The notes beneath the pieces are model-generated. The model had not been told where the DNA came from. It worked only from the letters and a program-made list of their open reading frames with translations, and did no database searches. 64,000 nucleotides of DNA from Alphaproteobacteria bacterium (lineage in GTDB: Bacteria; Myxococcota_A; UBA796; CAJQPC01), in assembly GCA_020632795.1 (NCBI GenBank), contig JACKEV010000012.1, forward strand, positions 124,001-188,000, written 5' to 3'. This document shows, piece after piece, positions 16,517 through 25,385 of the stretch. How positions within the stretch are numbered: position 1 is the first letter of the stretch; the number at the start of each line of letters is the position of its first letter. The translations under genes were made by a program, and so were the position numbers.

Positions 16517-17639
16517 GCGCGACCAGCCCGAGGAGCCCCCAGAACATCCCGCCGCGCGGACCCGAGGTGCAGCCGCCGCAGCGCCCGCCGCCGCCGCCGT
16601 CGTCCTTGCCCGCGCCGGTGTCGTCGGTGACGACGAGCCCGCTGTCGTCGCCCTCGGCCAGCCCGAACGCCACCAGGTCGAGGGTGATCTCGTGCATGCG
16701 CGGCCGGACCTGCTTGTCGTAGGACATCAGCAGGATCTCCCCCTTGCGCGCCAGGAACGGCCGCATGCCCCCCTCGGGCAGGGTGTTGTGGGTGACCTGG
16801 TGGCTCTCCAGCACGTTGAAGTCCGCGTCGAGAATCTGGAGCCAGACGTCCCCGGTGTCCCCCGCCCAGCCCGCGCTGTCGTCCCGGCAGACGTGGGCGA
16901 CCGCGTAGAAGTCACCGATGCGCAGGAAGCCCTGGGACCAGTAGCAGCGCTGCCCCGCCGGGGTGACGTCCAGCAAGAGCTGGTCCACGAAGCCCACGTC
17001 GCCGTCATAGCGGGTGATCTTGAAGTCGGTGTCCTCGCTGCCCAGCTCGAAGCCGGCGTGGATGAGGCCGCCGTTGGTGTTGTCCCGCAGGAAGGCCGTG
17101 CCCGAGACGGTGGGGGCCTGGTCCAGCGCGGTCGTGCCCAGGAGGTTGAGGTCCCGGTCGTAGCGGAACAGCTCGCCGCCGCGCAGGTCGCGGCTGGTGA
17201 AGCCGACGGCGGTGAACTCCTGGGTGCAGGCGACCACGAGGTCGTTGTGCTTGCGCTCCTCGACCTGCTCCTCGATGGTGGCGCTGGCGAGGACGTTGAA
17301 GTCGGCGTCGTAGCGCCAGACGTAGGCGCTGTCGTCGACCACGTCGATGGTGGCGCTGGCGGCGTGGAGCCAGGAGCCGTCGGGGCACTTCGTGATGGCG
17401 TGGTCCTGGAGGTTCGTGAACCCGGTCAGCAGGCGGCGCTGCTGGTCGTCCCAGGAGAAGTCATCGCCCATCGGCGCGTGGTTGTAGTCCCCGCCGGCCG
17501 AGAACAGGAAGTGCCAGCCGTCCTCGGCGGGGTGGGTGCGGTTCCACCCGCCGCCGACGTCGATCGTGATCTCCTCGCCGATGTCGACGACGTAGTCCTG
17601 GGCCGAGGCGGGCGCGGCCAGCGCGAGCAGCGTGAGCAC
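16482..17639 (-). CDS. Secreted protein with MYXO-CTERM tail, unknown function
   Basis: A 385-residue exported protein. A short hydrophobic leader (MLTLLALAAPASA) precedes QDYVVDIG. The body has repeated WRYDADFNVL- and YDRDLNLLG-like segments, suggesting a beta-propeller-like repeat domain. The C-terminus is a poly-Gly stretch with RCGGC, a hydrophobic helix and SRRGRR, a good match to the MYXO-CTERM surface-sorting signal. The start is GTG 17639 with AAGGA 6 bp upstream. Its function is not recognised. The 3' end overlaps the ArsC-like gene by 35 bp. Confidence 0.85.
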   Translation of the reverse strand: MLTLLALAAPASAQDYVVDIGEEITIDVGGGWNRTHPAEDGWHFLFSAGGDYNHAPMGDDFSWDDQQRRLLTGFTNLQDHAITKCPDGSWLHAASATIDVVDDSAYVWRYDADFNVLASATIEEQVEERKHNDLVVACTQEFTAVGFTSRDLRGGELFRYDRDLNLLGTTALDQAPTVSGTAFLRDNTNGGLIHAGFELGSEDTDFKITRYDGDVGFVDQLLLDVTPAGQRCYWSQGFLRIGDFYAVAHVCRDDSAGWAGDTGDVWLQILDADFNVLESHQVTHNTLPEGGMRPFLARKGEILLMSYDKQVRPRMHEITLDLVAFGLAEGDDSGLVVTDDTGAGKDDGGGGGRCGGCTSGPRGGMFWGLLGLVALSRRGRRTPRA

Positions 17640-17812
17640 GGTGATTCCTTCACCTGAGGGTCCCGATCAAGATGACCGCCCCGAGGGGGGGTCGCAAGGC
17701 GGGCGATGACCGGGCACGCTTTCGAAGGAGGTCCAGGTCCGGTGTGGTAGAGAAGGGTGTCAGGGCCGCCTCCGTGCCCTCGCTCCCGCCACCCCGAACC
17801 AAGAGCCGCCGG

Positions 17813-18451
17813 ATGTCGACGGACCTCTACAAGCAGATCTTCGAGAACAACCGCAAGTGGGTCGAGTCCAAGCTCTCCCAGGACGAGGCCTTCTTCGAGC
17901 GGCTCGCCAAGGAGCAGACGCCGGAGTTCCTCTACATCGGCTGCTCGGACAGCCGGGTGCCGGCCAACGTCATCATGGGCGTGGAGCCCGGCGACGTCTT
18001 CGTGCACCGCAACGTGGCCAACCTGGTCGTGAACACCGACATCAACGCCCAGTCGGTCATCCAGTACGCCGTCGAGCACCTGCACGTGAAGCACGTCGTG
18101 GTCTGCGGTCACTACGGGTGTGGCGGGATCATGGCGGCGATGCAGCCGGCCGATCTGGGCCTGATGAACGGATGGCTGCGCGAGGTCCGCGACGTCTACC
18201 GCCAGCACCACGAGGCCCTCGACGTGCTCAACGACGAGGCCCGCTACCGCCGCCTGGTTGAGCTGAACGTCCAGGAGCAGTGCATCAACATCATCAAGAC
18301 CGCCTGCGTCCAGCGCCACTGGCTCAAGCACAGCTACCCGACGGTCCACGGCTGGGTCTACGACCTGCGGAACGGGCTCCTCAAGGACCTGGAGCTGAAC
18401 TTCGCCGGGATCATGAAGCGCATCCAGGAGATCTACCGGCTGGAGGCCTGA
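17813..18451 (+). CDS. can: Beta-class carbonic anhydrase
   Basis: Interconverts CO2 and bicarbonate in the cytoplasm. The 212-residue protein has the zinc/active-site set Cys44-Ser-Asp46-Ser-Arg48 and His100-x2-Cys103 (GHYGCGG). It aligns along its length with E. coli Can (VHRNVANLV, INAQSVIQYAVEHL, VHGWVYDLRNGLLKDL). ATG 17813 is chosen to match the family start; the frame is open upstream to a GTG at 17672 but that part lacks family similarity. It overlaps the convergent hydroxylase subunit by 19 bp. Confidence 0.95.
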   Translation: MSTDLYKQIFENNRKWVESKLSQDEAFFERLAKEQTPEFLYIGCSDSRVPANVIMGVEPGDVFVHRNVANLVVNTDINAQSVIQYAVEHLHVKHVVVCGHYGCGGIMAAMQPADLGLMNGWLREVRDVYRQHHEALDVLNDEARYRRLVELNVQEQCINIIKTACVQRHWLKHSYPTVHGWVYDLRNGLLKDLELNFAGIMKRIQEIYRLEA

Positions 18452-19392
18452 GCGAGCGCACGGCGGACCTCCACCCGGACCATCTTCTTGCGCCAGGTGG
18501 AGGGCCAGGCGTGGGTGGAGAGCGGGGCGGCCTGAGCGTAGGCGGCGTCGGCCACGGCCTCGACGTCCCGGGCGGTCATGGCGGCGGCCACGCCCTCGAT
18601 CTCGACGGGGCGGGGGCCCAGCGCCGAGAGCACCACCCGCCCGCCGTCGGGATCCAGCCGCACGGCGGTGAGCAGCAGGGGGTAGTCGATGGCGCCCCGG
18701 GCACGCAGCTTGCGGTGGACGACGCGCGCGCCCTCGGGCAGCCAGGGCACGAACAGCCGGGTGAGCAGCTCGTCGGGGGCCTTGTTGAGCCAGGTGCGAC
18801 CGTCGTCTCCATACAGCTCGGCCAGCGGCAGGCGGCGGCGCCCCCGCACCGAGACCAGCTCGACCTCGGCGTCCAGGAGCATCAGCACCGGCACCGTGTC
18901 TGCGGAGTGGGCGGCGTAGCAGCCCTTGCCCCGGGGCGCGACGTGGCAGAGGGGCGGGCCGCCGGTCTCGCACTTGAGGCAGCCGCCGAGGGCGCCGCGC
19001 CAGAAGGTGGACTGGTTGTAGTACAGGCAGCGGGTGTCCAGCATGACGTTGCCGCCCAGCGTGCCCATGGCCTGGAGGGTGGGGGTGGCCACCGTGCGGC
19101 AGGCGGCGGCCAGGGCGGGCAGGCGCGCCCGCAGGACCGGGTGAGCGGCCACCGCCCGCAATGTGGCACCCGCGCCGATGGCGGCGCCGTCCTCCGTGAT
19201 CTCGATGGCATCGAGATCACGGACCCGGGAGAGGCGGATGAGGGCCGGCGGTTCGAACAGCCCGTACTTCATGGAGGGCAGCAGGTCGGTCCCCCCGGCG
19301 ATGAGCCGCGCGCCGGGCAGCTCGGTCAGCAGCCGCGCGGCCTCGGAGACCGTGCGGGGGGTGTGGAGGTCGAAGTCGGGCAGCGGCAGCAT
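18433..19392 (-). CDS. hcrB: FAD subunit of a molybdenum hydroxylase, 4-hydroxybenzoyl-CoA reductase beta type
   Basis: The 319-residue FAD-binding subunit has AGGTDLLPSMK and TLGGNVMLDTR, the FAD motifs of the xanthine dehydrogenase/CoxM family. A Cys-rich insertion (residues about 120-160) has Cys122, 138, 141, 149 and 158. Such an insert carrying an extra [4Fe-4S] cluster is the hallmark of the 4-hydroxybenzoyl-CoA reductase beta subunit, and the spacing agrees with what I recall for the Thauera enzyme. It starts 1 bp after the large subunit stop and closes the operon. The actual substrate is not proven. Confidence 0.85.
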   Translation of the reverse strand: MLPLPDFDLHTPRTVSEAARLLTELPGARLIAGGTDLLPSMKYGLFEPPALIRLSRVRDLDAIEITEDGAAIGAGATLRAVAAHPVLRARLPALAAACRTVATPTLQAMGTLGGNVMLDTRCLYYNQSTFWRGALGGCLKCETGGPPLCHVAPRGKGCYAAHSADTVPVLMLLDAEVELVSVRGRRRLPLAELYGDDGRTWLNKAPDELLTRLFVPWLPEGARVVHRKLRARGAIDYPLLLTAVRLDPDGGRVVLSALGPRPVEIEGVAAAMTARDVEAVADAAYAQAAPLSTHAWPSTWRKKMVRVEVRRALAQASSR

Positions 19393-19393
19393 G

Positions 19394-21700
19394 TCAGCGC
19401 TCCCCGCGCTCAGCCTGGCGGCGGGCGCGCTCGATGGCCTTGAGCACCTTGTCCGGGGTGAACGGCGCGGCGTCGAGCCACACCCCGCAGGCGTCGTGGA
19501 TGGCGTTGGCGATGGCGGGCACGGTGGGGAGCTGGGGGCCCTCGCCGGCCTCCTTGGCGCCGAAGGGGCCCTCCGGGTCCTCGGACTCCACGATGATGGC
19601 GATGATCTCGGGGGTGTCGTGCACCGTGGGGATGCGGTACTCCAGGATGGAGGGGGTGCGCATCATCGCGCCCTTGTAGGACTGCTCCTCCAGCAGGGCC
19701 TCGCCCACGCCCATGTAGACCGAGCCCTCGATCTGGCCCTCCACCACGGCGGGGTTCAGGGCCTTGCCGCAGTCGTGGGCGCACCAGATGCGGTGCACGG
19801 TCACGAAGCCGGTGTCCGGGTCGACCTCCACCTCGGCCACCTGGGCGGTGAAGCTGTAGGCGGGGGAGGGGCCCACCGACTGGCGGCGGAAGCGGCTGCC
19901 GATCTTCGGTGGGGTGTAGTGGCCTGTGAACCCCAGCGTGCCGCGCTCGGCCTCGGCGAGGGCGAAGGCGTCGGCCAGGGTGAGCCCGCGCTCCGGGGCG
20001 GCGCGGGGAAACACCCGGCCTTCCGAGAAGTCGAGGTCGTCGGGATCGACGGGGTCTCCCTTCGCGGAGAGCCCGGCCGCGACGGCGTTGGCGACGGCCT
20101 CCCGCAGGCGGTCGGCGGCCATGCGCGCCGCGTTGCCGGCGAAGAAGGTCACCCGGCTGGAGTACGAGCCCAGGTCCACCGGGGTGAGCGCGGTGTCGCC
20201 CTCCAGGACCACCACGTCGCTCAGGGCCGCGCCCAGCCGCTCGGAGACCACGGTGGCGAGCATGTGGTTGGAGCCCTGGCCGATGTCGGCGGTGCCGGCG
20301 AAGACCCGCACGCTACCGGAGCGGTCCGCGCAGAGCTGCACGGCGGACTGGGGCATCTCGTTGGCGTAGATGGGGTGGAGCGCACCGCACATATAGGCCG
20401 AGGCGGCCAGCCCCAGGCCCCGGTTGGGGCCCAGCCGGCCCCGCCGCTCGCGCCAGCCCGAGGCCTCGATGACCCGCTCGATGCAGGTGTTCAGCGCCAC
20501 CGAGGTGATGCGCAGACCGTTGGAGGTCTCGGTGTTCGGCTGGACGCTGTTGCGGGCGCGCAGCTCGGCGGGGTCCATGCCGATGGCCTGCGCAAGGCGG
20601 TCCAGGTGGATCTCCAAAGCGAAGCGGGGCTGGATGGCGCCGTGGCCGCGCTTGGGGCCGCAGGGCGGGCGGTTGGTGTACAGGCGCTGCGCCTCGAAGC
20701 TCCAGTCGTCGAGCACGTAGGGCAGGGGCAGGAACACCCCCAGGTAGTAGGCGGTGACCACGCCGTAGGAGGCGTAGGCCCCGCCGTCGGCCCAGGCCTT
20801 GAAGTCGGCCGCGGTGATCCGCCCGTCCCGGGTGACGCCCATCTTGAGGGTCATGCGGACCTCGTGGCGGCCCCGGTGGGCGTAGAAGACCTCCTCGCGG
20901 TCGAGGATGAACTTCACCGGGCGCCCGGTGCGCATGGAGAGGGCCGCCGCGCACAGCTCGTGGGCGAAGGGGTCGGACTTGCCGCCGTAGCCCGCGCCCA
21001 CCTCGGGCTTGATGACCCGGATGTCCTGGGGTCGGAGCTGGAGCACGCGGGCCAGGGCGCGGTGGAGGTAGTGGGGGATCTGGGTGGAGGACCAGAGGGT
21101 CAGCTTGCCTTCGGCGGTGGCCTGGGCCAGGGCGACGTGGGTCTCCAGGGGGACGTGGGTGGAGCCCGGGTAGGTGTAGGTGTGCTCCAGGATGACGTCG
21201 GCGCGGGCGAAGCCGGCGTCGGGGTCGCCGTAGCGCTGGTGGACGCGGCGCAGCACGTTGGAGGCCTTGCGACGGCCGTCGTGGAGGATGGGCTTCTGGG
21301 GGTCGAGGGCGTCCTCGATGCTCAGGACCGGCTCGAGGGGCTCGTACTCCACCTGGATGGCCCGCGCGGCCCGCAGGGCGGTGGCCCGATCGACGGCGGC
21401 GACGGCGGCGACCTCGTCTCCGATGAAGCGGACCTTGTCCACCGCGAGGGCGTGCTCGTCCATCGCGACGGGGATCACCCCGTAGTTGACCGGCAGGTCC
21501 GCGCCGGTGAGCACGGCGTGCACGCCCTCCAACGCCAGGGCGGGACTCACGTCGATGGACTTGATGCGGGCGTGGGCGTGGGGGCTGCGCAGAAAGGCGC
21601 CGTGCAGCATGCCCGGCAGGCGCAGGTCGTCGGTGAACCGGGCGGCGCCGGTGACCTTGGCCAGCCCGTCGACCTTGGGGGCGCGGCGACCGACGCTCAT
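19394..21700 (-). CDS. hcrA: Molybdopterin-binding subunit of a molybdenum hydroxylase (HcrA-like)
   Basis: The 768-residue catalytic subunit binds the molybdenum cofactor. It shows the family landmarks KVTGAARFTDDLRLPGMLHG, the cofactor loop VGAGYGGKSDP, a GTADIGQGSN block and the C-terminal AGEGPQLPTVPAIANAI, where the Glu is the likely catalytic base. The start is ATG 21700, overlapping the small subunit stop by 4 bp (ATGA). With the [4Fe-4S]-bearing partner it most resembles the enzyme that removes the phenolic OH of 4-hydroxybenzoyl-CoA, but xanthine-dehydrogenase-like alternatives are not excluded. No CoA ligase or benzoyl-CoA genes are near. Confidence 0.88.
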   Translation of the reverse strand: MSVGRRAPKVDGLAKVTGAARFTDDLRLPGMLHGAFLRSPHAHARIKSIDVSPALALEGVHAVLTGADLPVNYGVIPVAMDEHALAVDKVRFIGDEVAAVAAVDRATALRAARAIQVEYEPLEPVLSIEDALDPQKPILHDGRRKASNVLRRVHQRYGDPDAGFARADVILEHTYTYPGSTHVPLETHVALAQATAEGKLTLWSSTQIPHYLHRALARVLQLRPQDIRVIKPEVGAGYGGKSDPFAHELCAAALSMRTGRPVKFILDREEVFYAHRGRHEVRMTLKMGVTRDGRITAADFKAWADGGAYASYGVVTAYYLGVFLPLPYVLDDWSFEAQRLYTNRPPCGPKRGHGAIQPRFALEIHLDRLAQAIGMDPAELRARNSVQPNTETSNGLRITSVALNTCIERVIEASGWRERRGRLGPNRGLGLAASAYMCGALHPIYANEMPQSAVQLCADRSGSVRVFAGTADIGQGSNHMLATVVSERLGAALSDVVVLEGDTALTPVDLGSYSSRVTFFAGNAARMAADRLREAVANAVAAGLSAKGDPVDPDDLDFSEGRVFPRAAPERGLTLADAFALAEAERGTLGFTGHYTPPKIGSRFRRQSVGPSPAYSFTAQVAEVEVDPDTGFVTVHRIWCAHDCGKALNPAVVEGQIEGSVYMGVGEALLEEQSYKGAMMRTPSILEYRIPTVHDTPEIIAIIVESEDPEGPFGAKEAGEGPQLPTVPAIANAIHDACGVWLDAAPFTPDKVLKAIERARRQAERGER

Positions 21701-22173
21701 GGCTTCATCGCCCCGCGGGCGGCGCGGGCGGCGTCCAGGATCTTCGTGTAGCCGGTGCAGCGGCAGATGTTGGCGCCCAGGGTCTCGCGGAGCCGGTCGT
21801 CGCTGGCGTCGGGGTGCTCCGCGAAGAGGGCCGCGAGGGCGACCACGAAGCCGGGGGTGCAGTAGCCGCACTGGGCGGCGAGGTGGTCGTGGAAGGCCTG
21901 CTGGACGGGGTGGAGGCCGTCGGCGGTGGCCAGGCCCTCGATCGTGGTCACCGCGCAGCCGTCGGCGTCGGCGGCCAGGGTGATGCAAGCGAGCCGCGGC
22001 ACGCCGTCGACCAGGACGGTGCAGGCGCCGCAGTCCCCGACGTCGCAGCCGTGCTTGGAGCCGGTGAGCCCGAGGTCCTCGCGGAGGAGGTCCAGCAGGG
22101 TGCGGCTGGCGGGGGCCAGGAGCCGGCGCCGATCGCCGTTGACCGTGAGGGTCAGGATGTGCTCGGAGGGCAT
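21697..22173 (-). CDS. hcrC: 2Fe-2S subunit of the molybdenum hydroxylase (HcrC-like)
   Basis: The 158-residue electron-transfer subunit has two [2Fe-2S] sites: CDVGDCGACTVLVDG plus a distal Cys (plant-ferredoxin type), then CGYCTPGF and CRCTGY (helical domain). Length and order match small subunits of the xanthine dehydrogenase family. It is the first gene of the operon C-A-B, with 4-bp and 1-bp junctions, which argues for equimolar production of one complex. Confidence 0.92.
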   Translation of the reverse strand: MPSEHILTLTVNGDRRRLLAPASRTLLDLLREDLGLTGSKHGCDVGDCGACTVLVDGVPRLACITLAADADGCAVTTIEGLATADGLHPVQQAFHDHLAAQCGYCTPGFVVALAALFAEHPDASDDRLRETLGANICRCTGYTKILDAARAARGAMKP

Positions 22174-22198
22174 GGGGCAGCGTAACCCGTGGCGGCGA

Positions 22199-23278
22199 TC
22201 AGCCCGGCGGTCGGGTGAGGCGGCTGACCTGGGCCATGAGCTCCTGGACCTGGGCGGTCAGCACGCGGATGCGTTCGTCCTGCTCACGGAGTTGGGACTC
22301 CTGCACGCGGAGCTGTGTCTCCTGCTCGCGGAGCTGTGTCTCCTGCACGCGGAGCTGTGTCTCCTGCACACGGAGCTGTGTTTCCTGCACGCGGAGCTGT
22401 GTCTCCTGCACACGGAGCTGTGTTTCCTGCTCACGGAGCTGTGTCTCCTGCTCGCGGAGTTGGGACTCCTGCACGCGGAGCTGTGTCTCCTGCTCGCGGA
22501 GCTGTGTCTCCTGCTCGCGGAGCTGTGTCTCCTGCTCACGGAGTTGGGACTCCTGCTCGCGGAGGGCCTCGTCCTGTTCACGTCGGTAGCGCTCGCGCGA
22601 GAGGATGAGGCGCTCGTTCTCGATCCTGTCGAAGTAGGCCCAGTATTCCCGCTCCTCGTCGGAGATCTGCCCCAGGGTGTCCATCGCCTGCTTCATCTCC
22701 GGGTCCTCCAGCTCGTTCGGGAGGGTGGTCCATCCGCCCGCTTCATTCAGAAAGTACATCCAGCGGTCCGGGCCGGCAAGGGGGCCGCCGGCGCGGCGCC
22801 ACTTGGGCAGCTCGAGGACGTGGATCGCCATCTGGTCGCTCAGGAGAAGGCCGGTGTGTCGGTCAGCGGCCTGGAAGACGTGGTGCCAGCCCTGCGCGTG
22901 AGGGAACAGCGCCGCGTCCACCAGCCAGATGGCGATGACGGGGTTGAGGTCAGCGTAGGCGTCGCCCTTGCGCAGCTGTCGGCTGTAGATCACCGACCAG
23001 CCGTAGAGCATGCGCTCAGCCAGGGCGGGCTCCAGCACGAGCTGGATCTCCACCTGGAAGATCCGCCCGCGCTGATCCCGGGCCTTCACGTCCACGATGA
23101 CCGCCTTGTCGTCGCGGGCGCGGCCCGGCGTCTCGGGCTTGAGGAGCTGGACCGAGGTGACGGGGACCTCCAGCGCGAGGATGTCGTTGAGGAAGGCGAT
23201 GAGCAGGTTGCGGTTGGCCTCGGACCCGAAGAGGGCCTTGAAGACCATGTCGACCTTGGGATCGATGGGGTGTCGCAT
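22199..23278 (-). CDS. Rpn/PD-(D/E)XK nuclease-family protein with heptad-repeat tail
   Basis: A 359-residue protein. Residues 1-200 match the Rpn/transposase-like nuclease family: PKVDMVFKALFG, then Asp63 in VIVDVKARD and Glu77-x-Gln79 in FQVEIQL, a PD-(D/E)XK-type active site. Residues 240-330 are 13 copies of the heptad R-E/V-Q-E-T/S-Q-L, a predicted coiled coil, followed by a Leu/Val-rich end. Relatives promote RecA-independent recombination (family knowledge); no transposon ends are seen here. It lies 25 bp upstream of hcrC on the same strand. The C-terminal repeat is unusually perfect. Confidence 0.88.
   Translation of the reverse strand: MRHPIDPKVDMVFKALFGSEANRNLLIAFLNDILALEVPVTSVQLLKPETPGRARDDKAVIVDVKARDQRGRIFQVEIQLVLEPALAERMLYGWSVIYSRQLRKGDAYADLNPVIAIWLVDAALFPHAQGWHHVFQAADRHTGLLLSDQMAIHVLELPKWRRAGGPLAGPDRWMYFLNEAGGWTTLPNELEDPEMKQAMDTLGQISDEEREYWAYFDRIENERLILSRERYRREQDEALREQESQLREQETQLREQETQLREQETQLRVQESQLREQETQLREQETQLRVQETQLRVQETQLRVQETQLRVQETQLREQETQLRVQESQLREQDERIRVLTAQVQELMAQVSRLTRPPG
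22289..22561 (-). repeat. 13 tandem 21-bp repeats
   Basis: Thirteen in-frame 21-bp units encode the heptad REQETQL and its variants RVQETQL, REQESQL and RVQESQL. Because the unit is 7 codons, copy-number change would keep the frame and only lengthen or shorten the coiled coil. Differences between units are mostly the GAG/GTG (Glu/Val) and ACA/TCC (Thr/Ser) codons. Confidence 0.95.
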
Positions 23279-23413
23279 GGGCGCTCCGGCGTGGGGAGCG
23301 GGCAGATGCAGGGGGCGTGCCAGCGGGAACCGCCTGGAATCCTGTGCGCGGGGGTGGCCGGATCTCGACACCCCCCTGACAGGGTTCCCGGGGGCGACGA
23401 TACACTCGGGGCG

Positions 23414-24913
23414 ATGACCCGCGCGGACCTCCCCTGGCTCGGCTTGCTCGCCGCCCTCGCCCTCGCCCACGGGCTCTTCGTGGCGCTGGACACCCGCGTC
23501 CCCGGGGACCAGATCTTCCTCTTCCAGGCGCTCCCGGCCATCCGGGACGCGCTGGGCCCGGGGGGAGGGGGGTGGGCGTCGCTGCTCCCGATGCTGCGCG
23601 ACAGCAGCGGGTGGTACGCGATGGCGGTGGTGGGGCTCCTGGAGGCCGTGGGGCCCTCGAGCCCGCTGCTGCGGGTGATCTGCGTTGTGCCGTCCTGGCT
23701 CCTGGTGCTCTCCGTAGTGTTGACGGCCCGACGGCTCGGCGGGCCTTCGGCCGCCACCGCGACGGCGGGGCTGCTGGGGTCGATCCCGCTGGTGGTGACC
23801 TGGGGGCGGCAGGTGTGGTTCCACGTCCCGGAAGCCGCGCTGATCACCGCGGCGATGGCGCTGTGGGTCCATGACCCCCGGCTCGCCCGGTGGCGGACCG
23901 TGGTAGCGCTCGCCGCCCTGGGGGCGCTGGCGATGACCCTGCGGCAGACCGGTCTGGTCTGGGTGGCGACCCTGGCGCCTCTGGCCCTGGGCGCGGCCCG
24001 TGCGCGGGTGGCGGCCCTCTTTGTGGCCTGGGGGCTCGCCGCGCTGCTGCCGCTGTCCCACTACGGGGACTACCTGGGCGGCAAGCTGCTGGCCCGCAGC
24101 CGCTACGCCGAGGCCGTACCCGCTCTGGTCGACCAGATCCCGTTCATGGTCGGGTGGGGTGCGCTGGCGCTCGGCGCTGCGGGCCTCGTCGCGCTGCTCC
24201 GTCGCCGCGAGAGCGTGTCCATCGGGATCCTCGGGGTGCTGGTGCTCTGGGGCACCCTCCCGCTGGCGCTGGTCGGGGTGTTCCAGGCGGGGCTCGACAA
24301 CCACACCCTGTTCGCCGTGGGGCTGGGGCTGGGCGGAGGCCTGGGGCTCGCGAGGCTGCATCGCCTGGGACCCTGGGCGGCGGTGGGGCTCTTCCTGGCC
24401 TTCCACGGGCTGGCGTACACCGATGGAGGGCTGCGTCGCGTCACCGCCGGGCGCCTGGCGCCCCAGCGGGCCGAGCCCATCGTGGACCTCAACCGGCCCT
24501 ATCGGGGCTTCGGAGAGCCTGATCTGCGGGCGCTGTTCGCAGCGACCTGCCCAGAAGGCGAGGGGTGCTTCATCCTGGTCCACCGGGGCCTCTTCAGGCC
24601 CTTCCAGGACACGACCGGCGCGCTGGAGCTCTACCTCATGGGGGAGGAGCGGGTCCGGCTGGTGCCGCTGCACCTGCGACGGCCCCAGGGCCTGGTCCGA
24701 GGACCGGCCCACGCGATGGCCAGCATGCGCTGCAGCCCCAGCGAGCGGCTGCGGGCCTGGCAGGCTTTGAGACCCGACAGCGACGCCCGGGCGCAGACGG
24801 TCATCGAGGAGCGCGGCTTCGTGAAGGTGTGGGAGCGCCCCGTCACCAGCGACTGTGCGCTGGAGTGGTGGGCGCCCCCCGAGGGGCTGCCAAACCCGGG
24901 CGCCCTGCCGTGA
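23414..24913 (+). CDS. Multi-pass membrane protein, GT-C glycosyltransferase-like
   Basis: A 499-residue protein with about nine to ten hydrophobic segments in residues 5-345 and a soluble C-terminal part with several Cys. An early acidic motif (ALDTRVPGDQIFLFQA) in the first loop is where GT-C (PMT/GT39-like) enzymes keep catalytic Asp residues. That gives a tentative assignment to sugar transfer from a lipid carrier. No close family is recognised. The 3' end overlaps the convergent ogt gene by 71 bp, the longest overlap with a well-supported gene in the window. Confidence 0.6.
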   Translation: MTRADLPWLGLLAALALAHGLFVALDTRVPGDQIFLFQALPAIRDALGPGGGGWASLLPMLRDSSGWYAMAVVGLLEAVGPSSPLLRVICVVPSWLLVLSVVLTARRLGGPSAATATAGLLGSIPLVVTWGRQVWFHVPEAALITAAMALWVHDPRLARWRTVVALAALGALAMTLRQTGLVWVATLAPLALGAARARVAALFVAWGLAALLPLSHYGDYLGGKLLARSRYAEAVPALVDQIPFMVGWGALALGAAGLVALLRRRESVSIGILGVLVLWGTLPLALVGVFQAGLDNHTLFAVGLGLGGGLGLARLHRLGPWAAVGLFLAFHGLAYTDGGLRRVTAGRLAPQRAEPIVDLNRPYRGFGEPDLRALFAATCPEGEGCFILVHRGLFRPFQDTTGALELYLMGEERVRLVPLHLRRPQGLVRGPAHAMASMRCSPSERLRAWQALRPDSDARAQTVIEERGFVKVWERPVTSDCALEWWAPPEGLPNPGALP

Positions 24914-25385
24914 TGCGCTCGTGGGCGAGCAGCCAGCGCTTCGCGTCGAGCCCGCCCGCGTAGCCCCCCAGCGCCCCGCTGGAGGTGACCACCCGGTGGC
25001 AGGGCAGGAACAGCGAGAGCGGGTTGCGGCTGTTGGCGGCGCCCACCGCGCGCGAGGCCCCGGGGGCGTCGATGGCCTGGGCCAGCGCCTGATAGGACCG
25101 GGTCTCTCCGTAGGGGATGCGGGCGAGCTGCGCCCACACCCGGCGCTGGAACGGCGTCCCCCGCGGGTCCAGTGGCACGGTGAAGTCCCGCCGCTGCCCG
25201 GCGAGCCACGCGTCCAGCTCGCCGGCGGCGCGCTCCAGCAGCGGTGTCCTGCCCTCGACGGCGCCCGGGAAGCGCGGCGTCGGCTTGTGCTCGGGAAAGT
25301 AGAGGCCGACGACGGCGTCGGCCGAGGCGACCAGCCGCAGGCGGCCGAGCGGGGAGGGGACGAAGGTGTAGACGAGGTCGGTCAT
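24843..25385 (-). CDS. ogt: Methylated-DNA-[protein]-cysteine S-methyltransferase
   Basis: Repairs O6-alkylguanine by irreversible transfer to its own Cys. The 180-residue product has the active-site LFLPCHRVV, the preceding GTPFQRRVWAQLARIPYGET helix-turn-helix region and YAGGLDAKRWLLAHE. The start is ATG 25385, overlapping the Ada-AlkA gene stop by 4 bp, so the two form an alkylation-repair operon. A C-terminal extension (about 20 residues) runs into the neighbour's 3' end. A second, separate copy of this family lies at 44432. Confidence 0.93.
   Translation of the reverse strand: MTDLVYTFVPSPLGRLRLVASADAVVGLYFPEHKPTPRFPGAVEGRTPLLERAAGELDAWLAGQRRDFTVPLDPRGTPFQRRVWAQLARIPYGETRSYQALAQAIDAPGASRAVGAANSRNPLSLFLPCHRVVTSSGALGGYAGGLDAKRWLLAHERITAGRPGLAAPRGAPTTPAHSRW

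Noticed and set aside
19163..21751. 862-codon plus-strand frame over the molybdenum hydroxylase
   Set aside because: Shadow of hcrA caused by high GC. The minus-strand product has unmistakable cofactor motifs.
22289..22561. CRISPR array
   Set aside because: The 21-bp units are contiguous without spacers and encode a perfect heptad in frame.
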